DNA of 64,000 nucleotides from Rhodobacter aestuarii (GCF_900156655.1 NZ_FTOG01000007.1:62001-126000); one strand, 5' to 3'; numbered from the stretch's first letter, positions 28,147-36,777 are shown. The notes: generated by a model not told the origin, from the sequence alone. Program-made: numbers and translations.

Positions 28147-29532
28147 TTATGCCGTGGCCACCAGCCACGGGCCGCGCCAGAAGCGACGGATCAAGGTGAC
28201 CCCCACACAAGCAAGGCCAATCACAAGGCCAAGCCAAAGCCCTACGCCGCCCAACCCGAGTGGGAAGGCGAGCACATAGCTTGCCGGAATGCCAATCAGC
28301 CAATAGCTGACCGTGGCCACGACCATCGGCACCCGCGTGTCATGCACCCCGCGCAACAGTCCCAAAGCCATCACCTGCGCAGCGTCAAAAAGCTGAAACA
28401 GCGCAGCCACCGCAAGTAGTTTTGCCCCAAAGGCCAAAATCGCGGGGGCGGCAGGGTCTGCATTGTCGATAAAGAGCCCCACCAATTGCTGTGGAAACCC
28501 AAGGAAGGCCGCAATCGTCAGAGCTGCCATGGCGAAAGAGAGGATCAGCGCGGCCTTTGCCACGGCGCGCAGCCGGTCGGTATCCGAGGCGCCATAGGCG
28601 TGGCCCACCCGCACCGTCGCCGCATTCGAGAGCCCCATGTGGATCATGAACGTGAGCGAGGCGAGTTCTAGTGCGATCCCATGCGCGGCCAGTTCATGCG
28701 TGCCGATCCAGCCCATCATCAGCGCCGAGGCTTGAAACAGTCCCGCTTCGGAAAGGTGTGTCAGCCCCGCAGGCAAGCCAAGCCGGATCAGCACAAAAAG
28801 CGCCTGCCAATCGGGCCGCCAAAACCGCCCGAACAGATCGACCGACCGCAACTTCGGATGCTTGGCGGCATAAAGCGCCAACAGGCCCGCCGTGCTGATC
28901 TGCACCATCACAGAGGCGAGCGCCGCCCCCCGCACGCCCATTTCTGGCGCGCCAAAATGGCCAAAGATGAAGGCCCAGTTGGCCATCACATTGACCACTA
29001 CACCCCAAAACGTGGCCCACATCACCGCTTGGGCACGCTCTTGCGCGCTCAGATACGCGCGCAACGCCGCCACCACGAGCGCGGGCACCATGCCCCACAT
29101 CGCGACCGACAGATATTGCTGTGCGAGCGCGGAAAGATGTGGGTCTTGCCCGAGGGCGAGCAAAATCGGCTCCGCTGCCGCCATGATCGGCATCACAGCG
29201 CAGCCATAGCCAATGGCGATCCAAAGCCCCATCCGCGCATCGCGGCGCAATTGCACCGGGTCATCGCGGCCAATGGCGGCGGAGATCCGCCCCATCAGCA
29301 CATAGGAAAACCCCGAGCCGAGGATGAAGAGGAAAAAGAAGAAAGACGAGCCGAGCACCACAGCGGCGAGTTCGGGCACGCCATACCAGCCCAGCATGAT
29401 CGTATCGGAGACATGCAGCAGCATCTGCGCGATATTGGAGCCCACCATCGGCAGGCCCAACCACAAAAGCGCACGCATATTGACGGCAAGGCCGGACGAC
29501 CGCACCGCCGGAGATTTGACTGTCTGGTTCAT
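28147..29532 (-). CDS. MATE family efflux transporter
   Basis: A 461-residue multidrug and toxic compound extrusion protein with about twelve membrane helices in two halves. The first half opens with LLWLGLPMVGSNIAQMLLHV and DTIMLGWYGVPELAAVVLGS, the latter the family signature; the second half mirrors it around MIHMGLSNAATVRVGHAYGA. MATE proteins export cationic drugs with Na+ or H+. It is a single gene; the substrate cannot be inferred. It is convergent with the 27718 gene, with their stops nine bases apart. Confidence 0.94.
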   Translation of the reverse strand: MNQTVKSPAVRSSGLAVNMRALLWLGLPMVGSNIAQMLLHVSDTIMLGWYGVPELAAVVLGSSFFFFLFILGSGFSYVLMGRISAAIGRDDPVQLRRDARMGLWIAIGYGCAVMPIMAAAEPILLALGQDPHLSALAQQYLSVAMWGMVPALVVAALRAYLSAQERAQAVMWATFWGVVVNVMANWAFIFGHFGAPEMGVRGAALASVMVQISTAGLLALYAAKHPKLRSVDLFGRFWRPDWQALFVLIRLGLPAGLTHLSEAGLFQASALMMGWIGTHELAAHGIALELASLTFMIHMGLSNAATVRVGHAYGASDTDRLRAVAKAALILSFAMAALTIAAFLGFPQQLVGLFIDNADPAAPAILAFGAKLLAVAALFQLFDAAQVMALGLLRGVHDTRVPMVVATVSYWLIGIPASYVLAFPLGLGGVGLWLGLVIGLACVGVTLIRRFWRGPWLVATA

Positions 29533-29573
29533 GAACGGACGCTATCTTAGGGGAAGAACCGCGTCCAGATGGC

Positions 29574-30164
29574 TCAACCGCGGCGACGACCGGTAATCAT
29601 CGGGGTCACAAGGTCTTCGCGTTTCCAGACCTTGTAGAAATAGATCGCGCCCACATGCAGGGCGATCAGGGCCAACAGCACCCAGCCCAGTTTGTGGTGC
29701 CAGCCAAGCGCCATACGCGGCCAGCCATCGGGCAGGTAGGGGGCAAGCGGGCCAATGTTCAGATAGTCATCCGGGTCTGTGCAAAGCCCGGTCAGCACTT
29801 GCAAGAACAAGACCACCATCATCGCAACAACCGACCAGCCGCCCAAGGGGTTATGCCCTTCGGCATGGCTTGGCTTGCGCGAAGGCAGGGTCAGCAAATA
29901 GCGCACCACCGAAATAGGCCCGCGCACAAAATTGCCGAAACGGGCGTTCTTTGTGCCCACAAAGCCCCAAATCAGCCGGATCGCCAAAAGCGCCAAGACC
30001 GCATAGCCAAGGTAGAAATGCAGCGTCATTTCCAGCGGCCCGAAATGGCCCAGCACAAAGGCCCCGGCCACGCACAAAAGCAAGGTCCAGTGGAACACCC
30101 GCACCAGCGGGTCCCAGATCATCGGCGGTTTGGTGGCGGTCGTCGCGGTGGTGTCGGCGGGCAT
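29574..30164 (-). CDS. cytochrome b561 / b-type cytochrome domain protein
   Basis: A 196-residue inner-membrane di-haem cytochrome b with four predicted helices. Candidate haem-ligand histidines are in VRVFHWTLLL (helix 1), TLHFYLGYAV (helix 2) and WHHKLGWVLLALIALHVG (helix 4). Such proteins pass electrons between quinones and a periplasmic acceptor. It lies 65 bases downstream of a cytochrome c' gene on the same strand, so the pair likely forms an electron chain, although a terminator-like hairpin lies between them. The start at 30164 is the first ATG before a soluble N-terminal tail. Confidence 0.9.
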   Translation of the reverse strand: MPADTTATTATKPPMIWDPLVRVFHWTLLLCVAGAFVLGHFGPLEMTLHFYLGYAVLALLAIRLIWGFVGTKNARFGNFVRGPISVVRYLLTLPSRKPSHAEGHNPLGGWSVVAMMVVLFLQVLTGLCTDPDDYLNIGPLAPYLPDGWPRMALGWHHKLGWVLLALIALHVGAIYFYKVWKREDLVTPMITGRRRG

Positions 30165-30197
30165 CTGTGTCTCGGTCGGCTATCGGTTGAAAGAAAA

Positions 30198-30219
30198 GGG
30201 CGGGAGTTTCCTCCCGCCC
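30198..30219 (-). terminator. terminator-like hairpin between cytochrome c' and b561 genes
   Basis: On the minus strand GGGCGGGAG-GAAA-CTCCCGCCC is a perfect 9-bp stem with a GAAA loop, followed by TTTTCTTTC. It sits ten bases after the cytochrome c' stop and before the b561 start, so it may reduce read-through or stabilise the upstream message. Confidence 0.8.
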
Positions 30220-30228
30220 GGCTGTGCC

Positions 30229-30678
30229 TTATTCCGGCACGCGGTAATCGTCGTGGCAGGCTTTGCAGGTGCCGCCGAGCGTTTTGAGCGCAGCGCCAAA
30301 GGCGGCAGCTTCGCCGGTGTCGGCAGCGGCGATCAGCTCGGCGCCCGCAACATGCATGGCTTTGGCTTTGGCGCCGAAGTCGTCCATATTCTCCCAGATC
30401 GAAGCTTTGGCTTCGCTTTCGCCCGGGAAGTCATCGGCCGAGGTGCCCGGCGCAAAGAGCGGGCCGGCATCGGTTTCGAGGATCGCGGCAAGTTTCGCGG
30501 CTTCGGCCTTGGCGGCATCCGCGTCGTAGGATTTGGCAACGCCCGACATGGCCTTCATGGCACCGCCGAGCGATTTGAAATAGGCGTGACGCGCTTTCAC
30601 GGTTTCCATGCCGTCGGCATAAGCCGCCGTGCCCAGAACCAGTGCCGCGACCGGAAGCGTAAGAAGAATTTTCCGCAT
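30229..30678 (-). CDS. class II cytochrome c (cytochrome c'/c556 type)
   Basis: A periplasmic four-helix cytochrome of 149 residues. The signal peptide is residues 1-21 ([18 protein letters not shown]). The haem site is CKACH at residues 138-142, near the C-terminus as in class II cytochromes c. A methionine-rich N-terminal helix ([17 protein letters not shown]) could supply the sixth ligand, which would make it c556-like rather than a high-spin c'. It probably exchanges electrons with the cytochrome b561 encoded next to it. Some relatives bind NO, but this is not shown here. An inverted repeat lies about 100 bases upstream. Confidence 0.9.
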   Translation of the reverse strand: MRKILLTLPVAALVLGTAAYADGMETVKARHAYFKSLGGAMKAMSGVAKSYDADAAKAEAAKLAAILETDAGPLFAPGTSADDFPGESEAKASIWENMDDFGAKAKAMHVAGAELIAAADTGEAAAFGAALKTLGGTCKACHDDYRVPE

Positions 30679-30773
30679 GTAACATCTCCTGTGGGAAGGC
30701 GAGGTTTTACCTCACGTGGGTGTTCTACGAACGAACTGTGTCATTCCGTCTAGGAAATAGGGATTAAATTGTC

Positions 30774-30788
30774 TGTGACAGCGTCACA
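30774..30788 (-). promoter_or_regulatory. TGTGAC inverted repeat upstream of cytochrome c'
   Basis: TGTGAC-AGC-GTCACA is a perfect inverted repeat with 6-base arms and a 3-base spacer, about 100 bases before the cytochrome c' start. It resembles half-sites of the CRP/FNR family but the spacing is one base short of the standard site. Confidence 0.35.
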
Positions 30789-30826
30789 TGCGTAAGTTGT
30801 GCTGCGGCATCATCGCGCAGGGGGGC

Positions 30827-31429
30827 TTAGGCCTTTGGTTTGCGTGCGATGAAGTCAATCAGCGCGGCGCGGCCCGAATGCCCCGGCCCTTCGTCAAGAT
30901 GCGCATCGTAATCCGCCTGATGCAGCCACTCCCAATCTGGGTAGGAATCGCGCAGCAAATCCAGTGTCCAAAGATGGTCCTCCGCCTTCGGGCCGCCCGA
31001 GGAATTTTTCAGCTGCCGGACCGAAAAACCGTTCAAAAACAAAAGCCCGCCGGGTTTGAGTGCTTGCGCCATGCCACGGAAAATGGCCCCGCGCAGGGCG
31101 GGCGGGGCAAACTGGATGAAGACCCCAAAAACGGCGTCATAGGCCCCCACGGGCCAGATATAGCGCGACAGGTCTGCATGTTCTGAGGTGATCGTCACCC
31201 CACGTTCTGCGGCCAGCTTGTGCGCCTTGCTGAGGGCGGGTGCGGACCCATCTAACGCATGAACGCACAACCCCTGTGCGGCGAGCCACACTGCATTTCG
31301 GCCCTCGCCTTCCGCAACAGAAAGCACATGCGCCCCCCGTGTGAGCCGCCAAGCCTGTGCGGTCACAAAAGCCGCAGGCTCGGTGCCATAGTGGAAATGC
31401 TCCCCCGAAAATCGCTCGTCCCAGCTCAT
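30827..31429 (-). CDS. class I SAM-dependent methyltransferase, TehB-like
   Basis: A 200-residue small-molecule methyltransferase. The SAM-binding loop is HVLSVAEGEGRNAVWLAAQG (motif I, about residues 33-52), followed by the acidic end of strand 2 in VHALDGS and motif III YDAVFGVFIQFAP. The start MSWDERFSGEHFHYGTEPAAF matches the TehB-like or thiol methyltransferase group annotated as SAM-dependent methyltransferase. The substrate is unknown; tellurite resistance is only a family association. A single-gene unit between cytochrome c' and ppk2. Confidence 0.88.
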   Translation of the reverse strand: MSWDERFSGEHFHYGTEPAAFVTAQAWRLTRGAHVLSVAEGEGRNAVWLAAQGLCVHALDGSAPALSKAHKLAAERGVTITSEHADLSRYIWPVGAYDAVFGVFIQFAPPALRGAIFRGMAQALKPGGLLFLNGFSVRQLKNSSGGPKAEDHLWTLDLLRDSYPDWEWLHQADYDAHLDEGPGHSGRAALIDFIARKPKA

Positions 31430-31491
31430 GACCTTGCCCCCGCGTCAGTTGCGGCAAATGTGCCGCAACCACGCAAGGATGCAAGCAAGAC

Positions 31492-32583
31492 TTAAGACGA
31501 GGTGGTTCCGGGCTTCGCTTTCTTCGGTCGTGAGGCCCGGCGGCGGGTTTCAGGATGCTGCGCCGCCCCCAAGATATGTTCGGCCGAATGCACCACATGG
31601 CTTGCATGCCCGACGATCAGCGGATCGGGCGGCGTTACGATCGACAGATCCTTGTCTGGGTAATCAAGCGAGCTGAGGAAGTGGCGCATACAGTTGAGCC
31701 GCGCGCGCTTTTTGTCGTTCGATTTCACAATCACCCAAGGCGCATCGGCGGTGTCGGTGTAAAAGAACATCGCCTCTTTCGCCTCGGTGTAATCTTCCCA
31801 TTTGTCCAAAGAGGCCATGTCGATCGGGCTTAGCTTCCAGCGCTTGAGCGGGTCAGTCGCGCGCTCAGAAAACCGACGGCGCTGTTCGGCTTGGGTGACC
31901 GAGAACCAGTATTTGAAAAGCCGAATGCCCGAGCGCACCAGCATCCGCTCAAACTCCGGGGCTTGGCGCATAAACTCTAGGTATTCAGTGGGGCTGCAAA
32001 AGCCCATCACCCGTTCCACCCCGGCGCGGTTGTACCAACTGCGGTCGTAAAACACCATTTCCCCGGCTGTGGGCAGCCATTGGATGTAGCGTTGGAAATA
32101 CCACTGACCGCGTTCTTCATCGGAGGGTTTGTTCAATGCCACAACCCGCGCAAACCGTGGGTTCAGATGCTCTGTATAGCGTTTGATCGTGCCGCCCTTG
32201 CCCGCCGCATCGCGGCCCTCGAACAAGATCACGAATTTCTCGCCCGTCTCCTGCGCCCAGCGTTGCACCTTCAAAAGCTCCGCTTGCAGCTTCGCTTTTT
32301 CCTTTTCGTAATCCGCGCGCGCCATGCGGTGGGCATAAGGGTATTTGCCGCTTTCAAAGCCCGCCTTTACCGCTTGAATATGGACCGAGGGGAAGGCCTG
32401 CGGGCCGTTCAATGCGCCTTCGCCCGGTGCGGGCTCTGCCTCGGTGGGCATCGCTTTGCCTTCTTTCGGCGCTTTGATTTTGGGCTCTTTTTCGGTGCTT
32501 TGTGGCGTCGCTTCGGGGCCGACCTCCCCTTGCCCGGCCTCAGACGTGGCCTGCACCGTCTCCCTGCTGATGTGATCTTCCAT
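31492..32583 (-). CDS. ppk2: polyphosphate kinase 2
   Basis: A PPK2 enzyme of 363 residues that transfers phosphate between polyphosphate and nucleotides. It has an N-terminal extension (about 75 residues) rich in Pro, Glu and Lys, probably disordered, then the P-loop kinase core. The Walker A-like motif is FEGRDAAGKGG near residue 115, and lid residues follow in SWYNRAGVERVMGF and QAEQRRRFSERATDP. The C-terminal tail is basic. The start at 32583 is preferred over an in-frame TTG at 32589 because the GGGAGGG ribosome site is then correctly spaced. Class I/II preference (NDP or NMP) cannot be told from sequence reading. Confidence 0.93.
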   Translation of the reverse strand: MEDHISRETVQATSEAGQGEVGPEATPQSTEKEPKIKAPKEGKAMPTEAEPAPGEGALNGPQAFPSVHIQAVKAGFESGKYPYAHRMARADYEKEKAKLQAELLKVQRWAQETGEKFVILFEGRDAAGKGGTIKRYTEHLNPRFARVVALNKPSDEERGQWYFQRYIQWLPTAGEMVFYDRSWYNRAGVERVMGFCSPTEYLEFMRQAPEFERMLVRSGIRLFKYWFSVTQAEQRRRFSERATDPLKRWKLSPIDMASLDKWEDYTEAKEAMFFYTDTADAPWVIVKSNDKKRARLNCMRHFLSSLDYPDKDLSIVTPPDPLIVGHASHVVHSAEHILGAAQHPETRRRASRPKKAKPGTTSS

Positions 32584-32734
32584 ACGCAACCCTCCCGACG
32601 TTGATCGGTTTTCGCTAGCATAAAGGGGGGAAAACCGCCTTGATGTGGGTCAGGAAGCGATCCGTAAGGCTTTGCCGCTTTGGGCTTTCCTTTGGGGGGC
32701 CACAAGCGCAGTCTGGCGCAAAGGGAGGCAGATC

Positions 32735-33406
32735 ATGGTCACGCTTTATGGGGTCTATCGCTCGCGGGCGAGCCGCAACATCTGGGCATTGATGGAGTTG
32801 GAACTGGCGTGGTCGCTCAAACCCGTCATCCAAGCTTATCGGCTGGAGGCGCAGGGGATCGACCCATTGCACCCCGAGGCACCGTTTAACACCCGCACGG
32901 CAGAATTTTTGCGGCTCTCCCCCGCCGGGGCGATTCCGGTGATGGAGGATGCCGGGCTGGTGCTGAGCGAGTCGCTTGCGATCAACCTTTATCTGGCGCG
33001 CAAAGCGGGGGGGCCTTTTGCCCCCAAAGACGCCCGCGAAGAGGCGCTGATGGTGCAATGGGCACTTTACGGGGCGACGGCAATTGAAACGCCCGCGCTC
33101 GAAATTTCCTTCGCCTATGCGCGCGGCGAGGCGGCAAGCGAAACGGGCGAGGCGCGGATCACCACCGCGGTGGCGCAACTGCAACGCCCGCTCAAAGCGC
33201 TAGAGGCGCATCTTTCCTCGCATAGCCATATGGTCGGCGGGCGCTTCACCGTGGCTGATATCAATATGGCCGAGATACTGCGCTATGCGCAGCCGCATGA
33301 TGCGTTGATGGGGCAATTCCCGCGCGTGAAAGGCTGGCTGGAACTTTGCCAATCCCGCGCGGCCTTCCGCGAGATGTGGGAGACACGTAACGCCGAACCG
33401 GCATAA
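32735..33406 (+). CDS. glutathione S-transferase family protein
   Basis: A 223-residue GST. The N-terminal domain begins VTLYGVYRSRASRNIWALME, with the catalytic serine or arginine at the SRASRN turn, the cis-proline in SPAGAIPVMEDAG, and the glutamyl-binding SESLAINLYLARKAGG. The helical C-terminal domain ends in GGRFTVADINMAEILRYAQP. Members conjugate or reduce electrophiles with glutathione. The ATG at 32735 has an AAGGGAGGC site. It sits next to a stress-type sigma/anti-sigma pair, which may be coincidence. Confidence 0.9.
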   Translation: MVTLYGVYRSRASRNIWALMELELAWSLKPVIQAYRLEAQGIDPLHPEAPFNTRTAEFLRLSPAGAIPVMEDAGLVLSESLAINLYLARKAGGPFAPKDAREEALMVQWALYGATAIETPALEISFAYARGEAASETGEARITTAVAQLQRPLKALEAHLSSHSHMVGGRFTVADINMAEILRYAQPHDALMGQFPRVKGWLELCQSRAAFREMWETRNAEPA

Positions 33407-33427
33407 GAAACCCGTCTGGGGGCGCTT

Positions 33428-34102
33428 TTAAATCCGGCGCAACTCGGCCTTGGCCACCAGCGGGCCCGTGGCCACGCCTGCGGGCGCGCCGCCGCGCGGT
33501 TCCTCGGTGATGGCAAGGGTCGCATTGGCGATCACTTGGCGCAGATCGGCCGGGATCGGCATCGCCGCTTGGCCGCGCCGGGGCATCACGCCGAGCGAGA
33601 CAGGCGCGGCATCCCCGGCAATCAGCCACAATTCAAAGTCGCGCTCGGGCGCGGGGGCGGCGCCGCCCATCGACACGCGCATCTCGCCGGTCTTTTCATT
33701 GTAAAGCGCCGCAAGCCGCACCGCGCCATCTTCTGACACCATGTCAGAGACCCACATCCGCCCCTGCGCAGGCATCAGCGGTTCGCCAAGCCACAAAATC
33801 GCACCAAGGAAGGCCGCCGAAATGGCCGAGGCACCCGCAAGCCAACGCCAAAGCCCCGAAGGCGCCCGCTCCGGCACGCCCAAAGCCCGTGCCTCAATCT
33901 CTGCCCAGACCCGGCGTGGCGGCGAAACGGGCATCACCTCTTCGGCAAGCGGGTCGAGATGTGCTTCCCAGCGCGCCACCTCGCGTGCGAAATCGGCATC
34001 ACTCGCGATGCGCCGCGTCACCGCTTGACGCTCGGAAAGCGGCAGCGTGCCCAGCACATATTCGCCCGCAAGCGCAATATCATCGGGTGGCAGGTCACGC
34101 AT
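33428..34102 (-). CDS. anti-sigma factor, RskA-like
   Basis: A 224-residue membrane anti-sigma factor. The cytoplasmic N-terminal part (residues 1-85) has the pattern LAGEYVLGTLPLSERQAVTRR of RskA/SigK-type anti-sigma domains, followed by one membrane helix (about 88-108, WLAGASAISAAFLGAILWLG) and an extracytoplasmic C-terminal RskA domain (FELWLIAGDAAPVSLGVMP). There is no zinc-binding HxxxCxxC motif, so it is not a ChrR-type protein. Its ATG overlaps the sigma factor gene by eight bases, which is typical of a co-translated pair. It should hold the sigma factor inactive until a signal. Confidence 0.9.
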   Translation of the reverse strand: MRDLPPDDIALAGEYVLGTLPLSERQAVTRRIASDADFAREVARWEAHLDPLAEEVMPVSPPRRVWAEIEARALGVPERAPSGLWRWLAGASAISAAFLGAILWLGEPLMPAQGRMWVSDMVSEDGAVRLAALYNEKTGEMRVSMGGAAPAPERDFELWLIAGDAAPVSLGVMPRRGQAAMPIPADLRQVIANATLAITEEPRGGAPAGVATGPLVAKAELRRI

Positions 34103-34643
34103 CGCCCAAACACTCCCGCAACGAAATCAGCGACCGGCGCAGCCAAGACCGCATGGTGTTGAGCGGCACCTCAAACCGTTCGGCAAGTTCAAGATAGCTT
34201 TCGCCTTCCACATAGGCGCGGCGCACGGCCTCGGCCCGCACGCCCTCAAGCTTGCCCATGCAATCCTCGATCCGCCGCCCGTCGGAGGCGCGGATCGCCT
34301 CGGCCTCAGGCGTCGGCTCTAGGCTTGGCAGAGCCTCCAGCACCTCGGCCTCAACACCCCCGGTTTTGCGGGCGCGCAGCCGATCAATGCACAGATTGCG
34401 CGCAACGGTGTTGAGCCACGCGGCGGGGCTGGCCACCTCGGGCACGTAACGGTCGGCGTTCATCCAGACTTTCACGAAAACATCCTGCAAAGCATCCTCC
34501 GCCTCAGCGCGGTCTTGCAAGAGACGCAGGCAGATGCCGAAAAGTTTCGCCCCATGTGCAGAATAAAGCGCAGAAAATGCCGCCCGGTCGCGCAGGGCGG
34601 TGCGCGCCAGCAAAGCGCCAAGGTCTGTGCTCTGTGCCGTCAT
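34095..34643 (-). CDS. ECF RNA polymerase sigma factor
   Basis: A 182-residue extracytoplasmic-function sigma factor. Region 2 includes LFGICLRLLQDRAEAEDALQDVFVKVW, the -10 recognition helix (trimmed in quotation), and region 4 has YVEGESYLELAERFEVPLNTMRSWLRRSLISLRE with its helix-turn-helix. The stops and starts with the anti-sigma gene overlap. It is divergent from a five-gene operon for photoprotection, which is its likely target, and a perfect inverted repeat lies 15 bases upstream. The group (SigK-like, paired with RskA) is by anti-sigma context. Confidence 0.93.
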   Translation of the reverse strand: MTAQSTDLGALLARTALRDRAAFSALYSAHGAKLFGICLRLLQDRAEAEDALQDVFVKVWMNADRYVPEVASPAAWLNTVARNLCIDRLRARKTGGVEAEVLEALPSLEPTPEAEAIRASDGRRIEDCMGKLEGVRAEAVRRAYVEGESYLELAERFEVPLNTMRSWLRRSLISLRECLGDA

Positions 34644-34658
34644 CGGTTCAGGCCTTTT

Positions 34659-34678
34659 CCTGCGAAACCTTTCGCAGG
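34659..34678. promoter_or_regulatory. perfect 9-bp inverted repeat between sigma gene and photoprotection operon
   Basis: CCTGCGAAA-CC-TTTCGCAGG is a perfect 9-base inverted repeat with a two-base centre. It lies 15 bases before the sigma factor start and about 100 bases before the divergent operon. It could bind a regulator shared by both, or be part of a sigma-specific promoter. On the plus strand GAAACC could double as an ECF -35 element. Confidence 0.5.
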
Positions 34679-34698
34679 TGAAATTTTCTAGAATTGAT

Positions 34699-34726
34699 GC
34701 AACCTTTAGGCCGCTTCATGCGTATT
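34699..34726 (+). promoter_or_regulatory. candidate ECF-sigma promoter of the photoprotection operon
   Basis: GCAACC (34699-34704) and CGTATT (34721-34726) are separated by 16 bases, which fits the -35/-10 geometry of ECF sigma factors (AAC in the -35, CGT in the -10). Transcription would begin about 50 bases before the FAD-enzyme ATG. This is an eye match only. Confidence 0.3.
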
Positions 34727-34739
34727 GCAAGGATGGACA

Positions 34740-34756
34740 GTGTGCCGCAAGCACAC
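34740..34756 (+). repeat. GTGTGC inverted repeat just before the FAD-enzyme gene
   Basis: GTGTGC-CGCAA-GCACAC is a perfect 6-base inverted repeat with a five-base spacer, 24 bases before the start codon at 34781. It may be an operator or a short RNA hairpin at the transcript's 5' end. Confidence 0.4.
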
Positions 34757-34780
34757 CAGATGCGACACAAAGGGCGAAAC

Positions 34781-36076
34781 ATGCGCATTGCAGTGATCGG
34801 GGCGGGCATTTCGGGGCTGGGGGCGGCGTGGCTCCTGCGCGGCCACGAGGTGGTGGTGTTCGAGGCGGGCAAACGCATTGGCGGCCACGCCCGCACCATC
34901 GAGGTGAAAGGCGTGCCGGTCGATACCGGCTTTTTGGTCTGCAACCGTAAGACCTACCCGCTGTTCACTGGCTTGCTGGACACGCTGGGGGTGGAACTTC
35001 AGCCCGCGCCGATGAGTTTCTCTGCTAGCTTTGGCAATGGCGCTTACGAATATGGCACCGGGCGAATGCGCGATTTGTTCGGCCAGCCGCAGCGGCTTTT
35101 TGATCGCTCGCATTGGCAGATGATCCGCGACATTCGCCGCTTCATGGCCGAGGCGCAGCATCTGCCGGGCAAAGGCGGGGTGATTGGTGAGGTGATCGCC
35201 GAAATGGGCCTGAGCCGTGAATTTCGCGACAGGTTTTTGATGCCGATGTCCGGGGCGATCTGGTCCACCCCGCCGCGCTTCATGCTCGACTTTCCTGCCG
35301 ATCGGTTTTTGCGTTTCTTTGAAAGCCACGGGCTGATGGGCCACGGCCCGCGCCCCGAATGGCTAACGGTGAAGGGCGGCGCCTCGATTTATGTCGAGGC
35401 TTTGGCCCGCGCGACTGTGGCTGAAATTCGCAAATCCAGCCCGGTGAAAGCGGTGCGCCGCGTCAGCGGTGGTGTCATGGTCGCGACGGCTGCGGGCGAA
35501 GAGCGCTTTGATCAGGTGATTATTGCTGCCCATGCGCCCCAAGCTTTGGAGATGCTGGCAATCCCCGATGCCGACGAGGCCGAGATTTTGGGCGCCTTTC
35601 AGGTCGAGGCAAACCGGATGGTGCTGCATTCGGATGAAAGCTTCATGCCGCGCCGGCGCAACCTTTGGGCCTCGTGGAACCATGTGACTGCCGCTCCCCC
35701 CGGCGGGCTGCGCAACCGCCCGATTTCGATGAGCTATTGGCTGAACCGTCTGCAAGGCGTGCAAAGCGATGCGCCCTTGATCATGACGCTGAACCCCGAA
35801 CATGAGCCACATTCGCTCCACCATGAAGTGACCTTCTCGCATCCGCAATTTGACAGCGCCGCTCTTGGCGCGCTGGAGCGGATGGGCGAAATTCAGGGCC
35901 GGGGTGGCATTTGGTATGCGGGGGCCTGGACGCGCTACGGCTTCCATGAAGATGGGCTCTTGTCGGCTTTGCGCGTTGCGCAGGCTTTGGGGCGCGATTG
36001 GCCGCTTGGCAATGACCCTTGGGCCAATGAACGGCCCGCTTGGTCGCGGGCGTCTCGCCAAGGCTTGGCCGCATGA
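34781..36076 (+). CDS. FAD-dependent amine-oxidase-like protein (COG2907)
   Basis: A 431-residue flavoprotein of the COG2907 group. The N-terminal dinucleotide motif is IGAGISGLGAAWLLRG, with VFEAGKRIGGHARTI following, the FAD-binding pattern of the amine oxidase/phytoene desaturase superfamily. Further family segments are GGASIYVEALARATV near residue 203 and YAGAWTRYGFHEDGLLSALR near the C-terminus. Its substrate is unknown; relatives in photoheterotrophs are found near cyclopropane-fatty-acid and photolyase genes in singlet-oxygen regulons. The ATG at 34781 has an AAAGGG site. Its stop overlaps the next ATG (ATGA), starting a tight five-gene operon. Confidence 0.9.
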   Translation: MRIAVIGAGISGLGAAWLLRGHEVVVFEAGKRIGGHARTIEVKGVPVDTGFLVCNRKTYPLFTGLLDTLGVELQPAPMSFSASFGNGAYEYGTGRMRDLFGQPQRLFDRSHWQMIRDIRRFMAEAQHLPGKGGVIGEVIAEMGLSREFRDRFLMPMSGAIWSTPPRFMLDFPADRFLRFFESHGLMGHGPRPEWLTVKGGASIYVEALARATVAEIRKSSPVKAVRRVSGGVMVATAAGEERFDQVIIAAHAPQALEMLAIPDADEAEILGAFQVEANRMVLHSDESFMPRRRNLWASWNHVTAAPPGGLRNRPISMSYWLNRLQGVQSDAPLIMTLNPEHEPHSLHHEVTFSHPQFDSAALGALERMGEIQGRGGIWYAGAWTRYGFHEDGLLSALRVAQALGRDWPLGNDPWANERPAWSRASRQGLAA

Positions 36077-36777
36077 AGTTCTTCCTTGCCCCTTTGACAT
36101 TGGTGCTGGCGGTGGCTTTTGCCGCCGCCCCGGTGCTGACGGAGGGGTTTAAGGGCTTCACGCCGGGGCAATTCCCGGTGCCCGCCGATCATTGGCCGGT
36201 TGCGCCGGTCGGTTGGGCTTTTTCTATCTGGGGAGCGATCTATCTTTGGTTGGTGGCCGGGGCCACCTGGGGGTTGGTGCGCGCCCGCACCGCCCCCGCC
36301 TGGCAGGCGATGCGCGGCCCCCTGAGCCTGAGCCTTGCGATTGGCGTGCCGTGGATTTGGGTCGCCAATTGGCAACCCGCCGCGGCGGCGGTGATGTTGG
36401 TGTTCATGGCCACCACCGCCTTGGCCGCCCTGATCCGCGCACCGCGTGGGCTTTGGGCGGCAGGACCGGTGGGGCTTTATGCGGGCTGGCTTTGCGCGGC
36501 CACCGCCGTGGCCACCGGGATTGTTTTGGCTGGTCAGGGCGTCTTGTCGGCGCAAGTTGCCTCTGCCCTCACGCTCAGCGCGCTTTTGGTGGTGGGCCTT
36601 GCCATGACATGGCGCCGCCCAGATGTGCCAAGCTACGCGCTGGCCGTTGGCTGGGCGCTGATGGGCGTGATCGTGGCCAATTTGAAAGTGGAGAACCTGC
36701 CCATTGTGGCGCTGTGCGCGGCGGGCCTTGCTGCGCTGGCGGGCCTTTGGCTGACACGCAGAAGGGAGATGAGATGA
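36073..36777 (+). CDS. TspO/MBR-like tryptophan-rich membrane protein
   Basis: A 234-residue membrane protein with about six to seven helices, rich in tryptophan (for example PVGWAFSIWGAIYLWLV, VPWIWVANWQ). The segment with Trp and Tyr in GWAFSIWGAIYLW is the recognisable TspO/MBR-type signature, as in proteins annotated as tryptophan-rich sensory protein. TspO proteins bind porphyrins and respond to light and oxygen. It overlaps both neighbours by ATGA junctions, so it is translationally coupled. Family membership is moderately sure; the ligand is not known. Confidence 0.75.
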   Translation: MKFFLAPLTLVLAVAFAAAPVLTEGFKGFTPGQFPVPADHWPVAPVGWAFSIWGAIYLWLVAGATWGLVRARTAPAWQAMRGPLSLSLAIGVPWIWVANWQPAAAAVMLVFMATTALAALIRAPRGLWAAGPVGLYAGWLCAATAVATGIVLAGQGVLSAQVASALTLSALLVVGLAMTWRRPDVPSYALAVGWALMGVIVANLKVENLPIVALCAAGLAALAGLWLTRRREMR

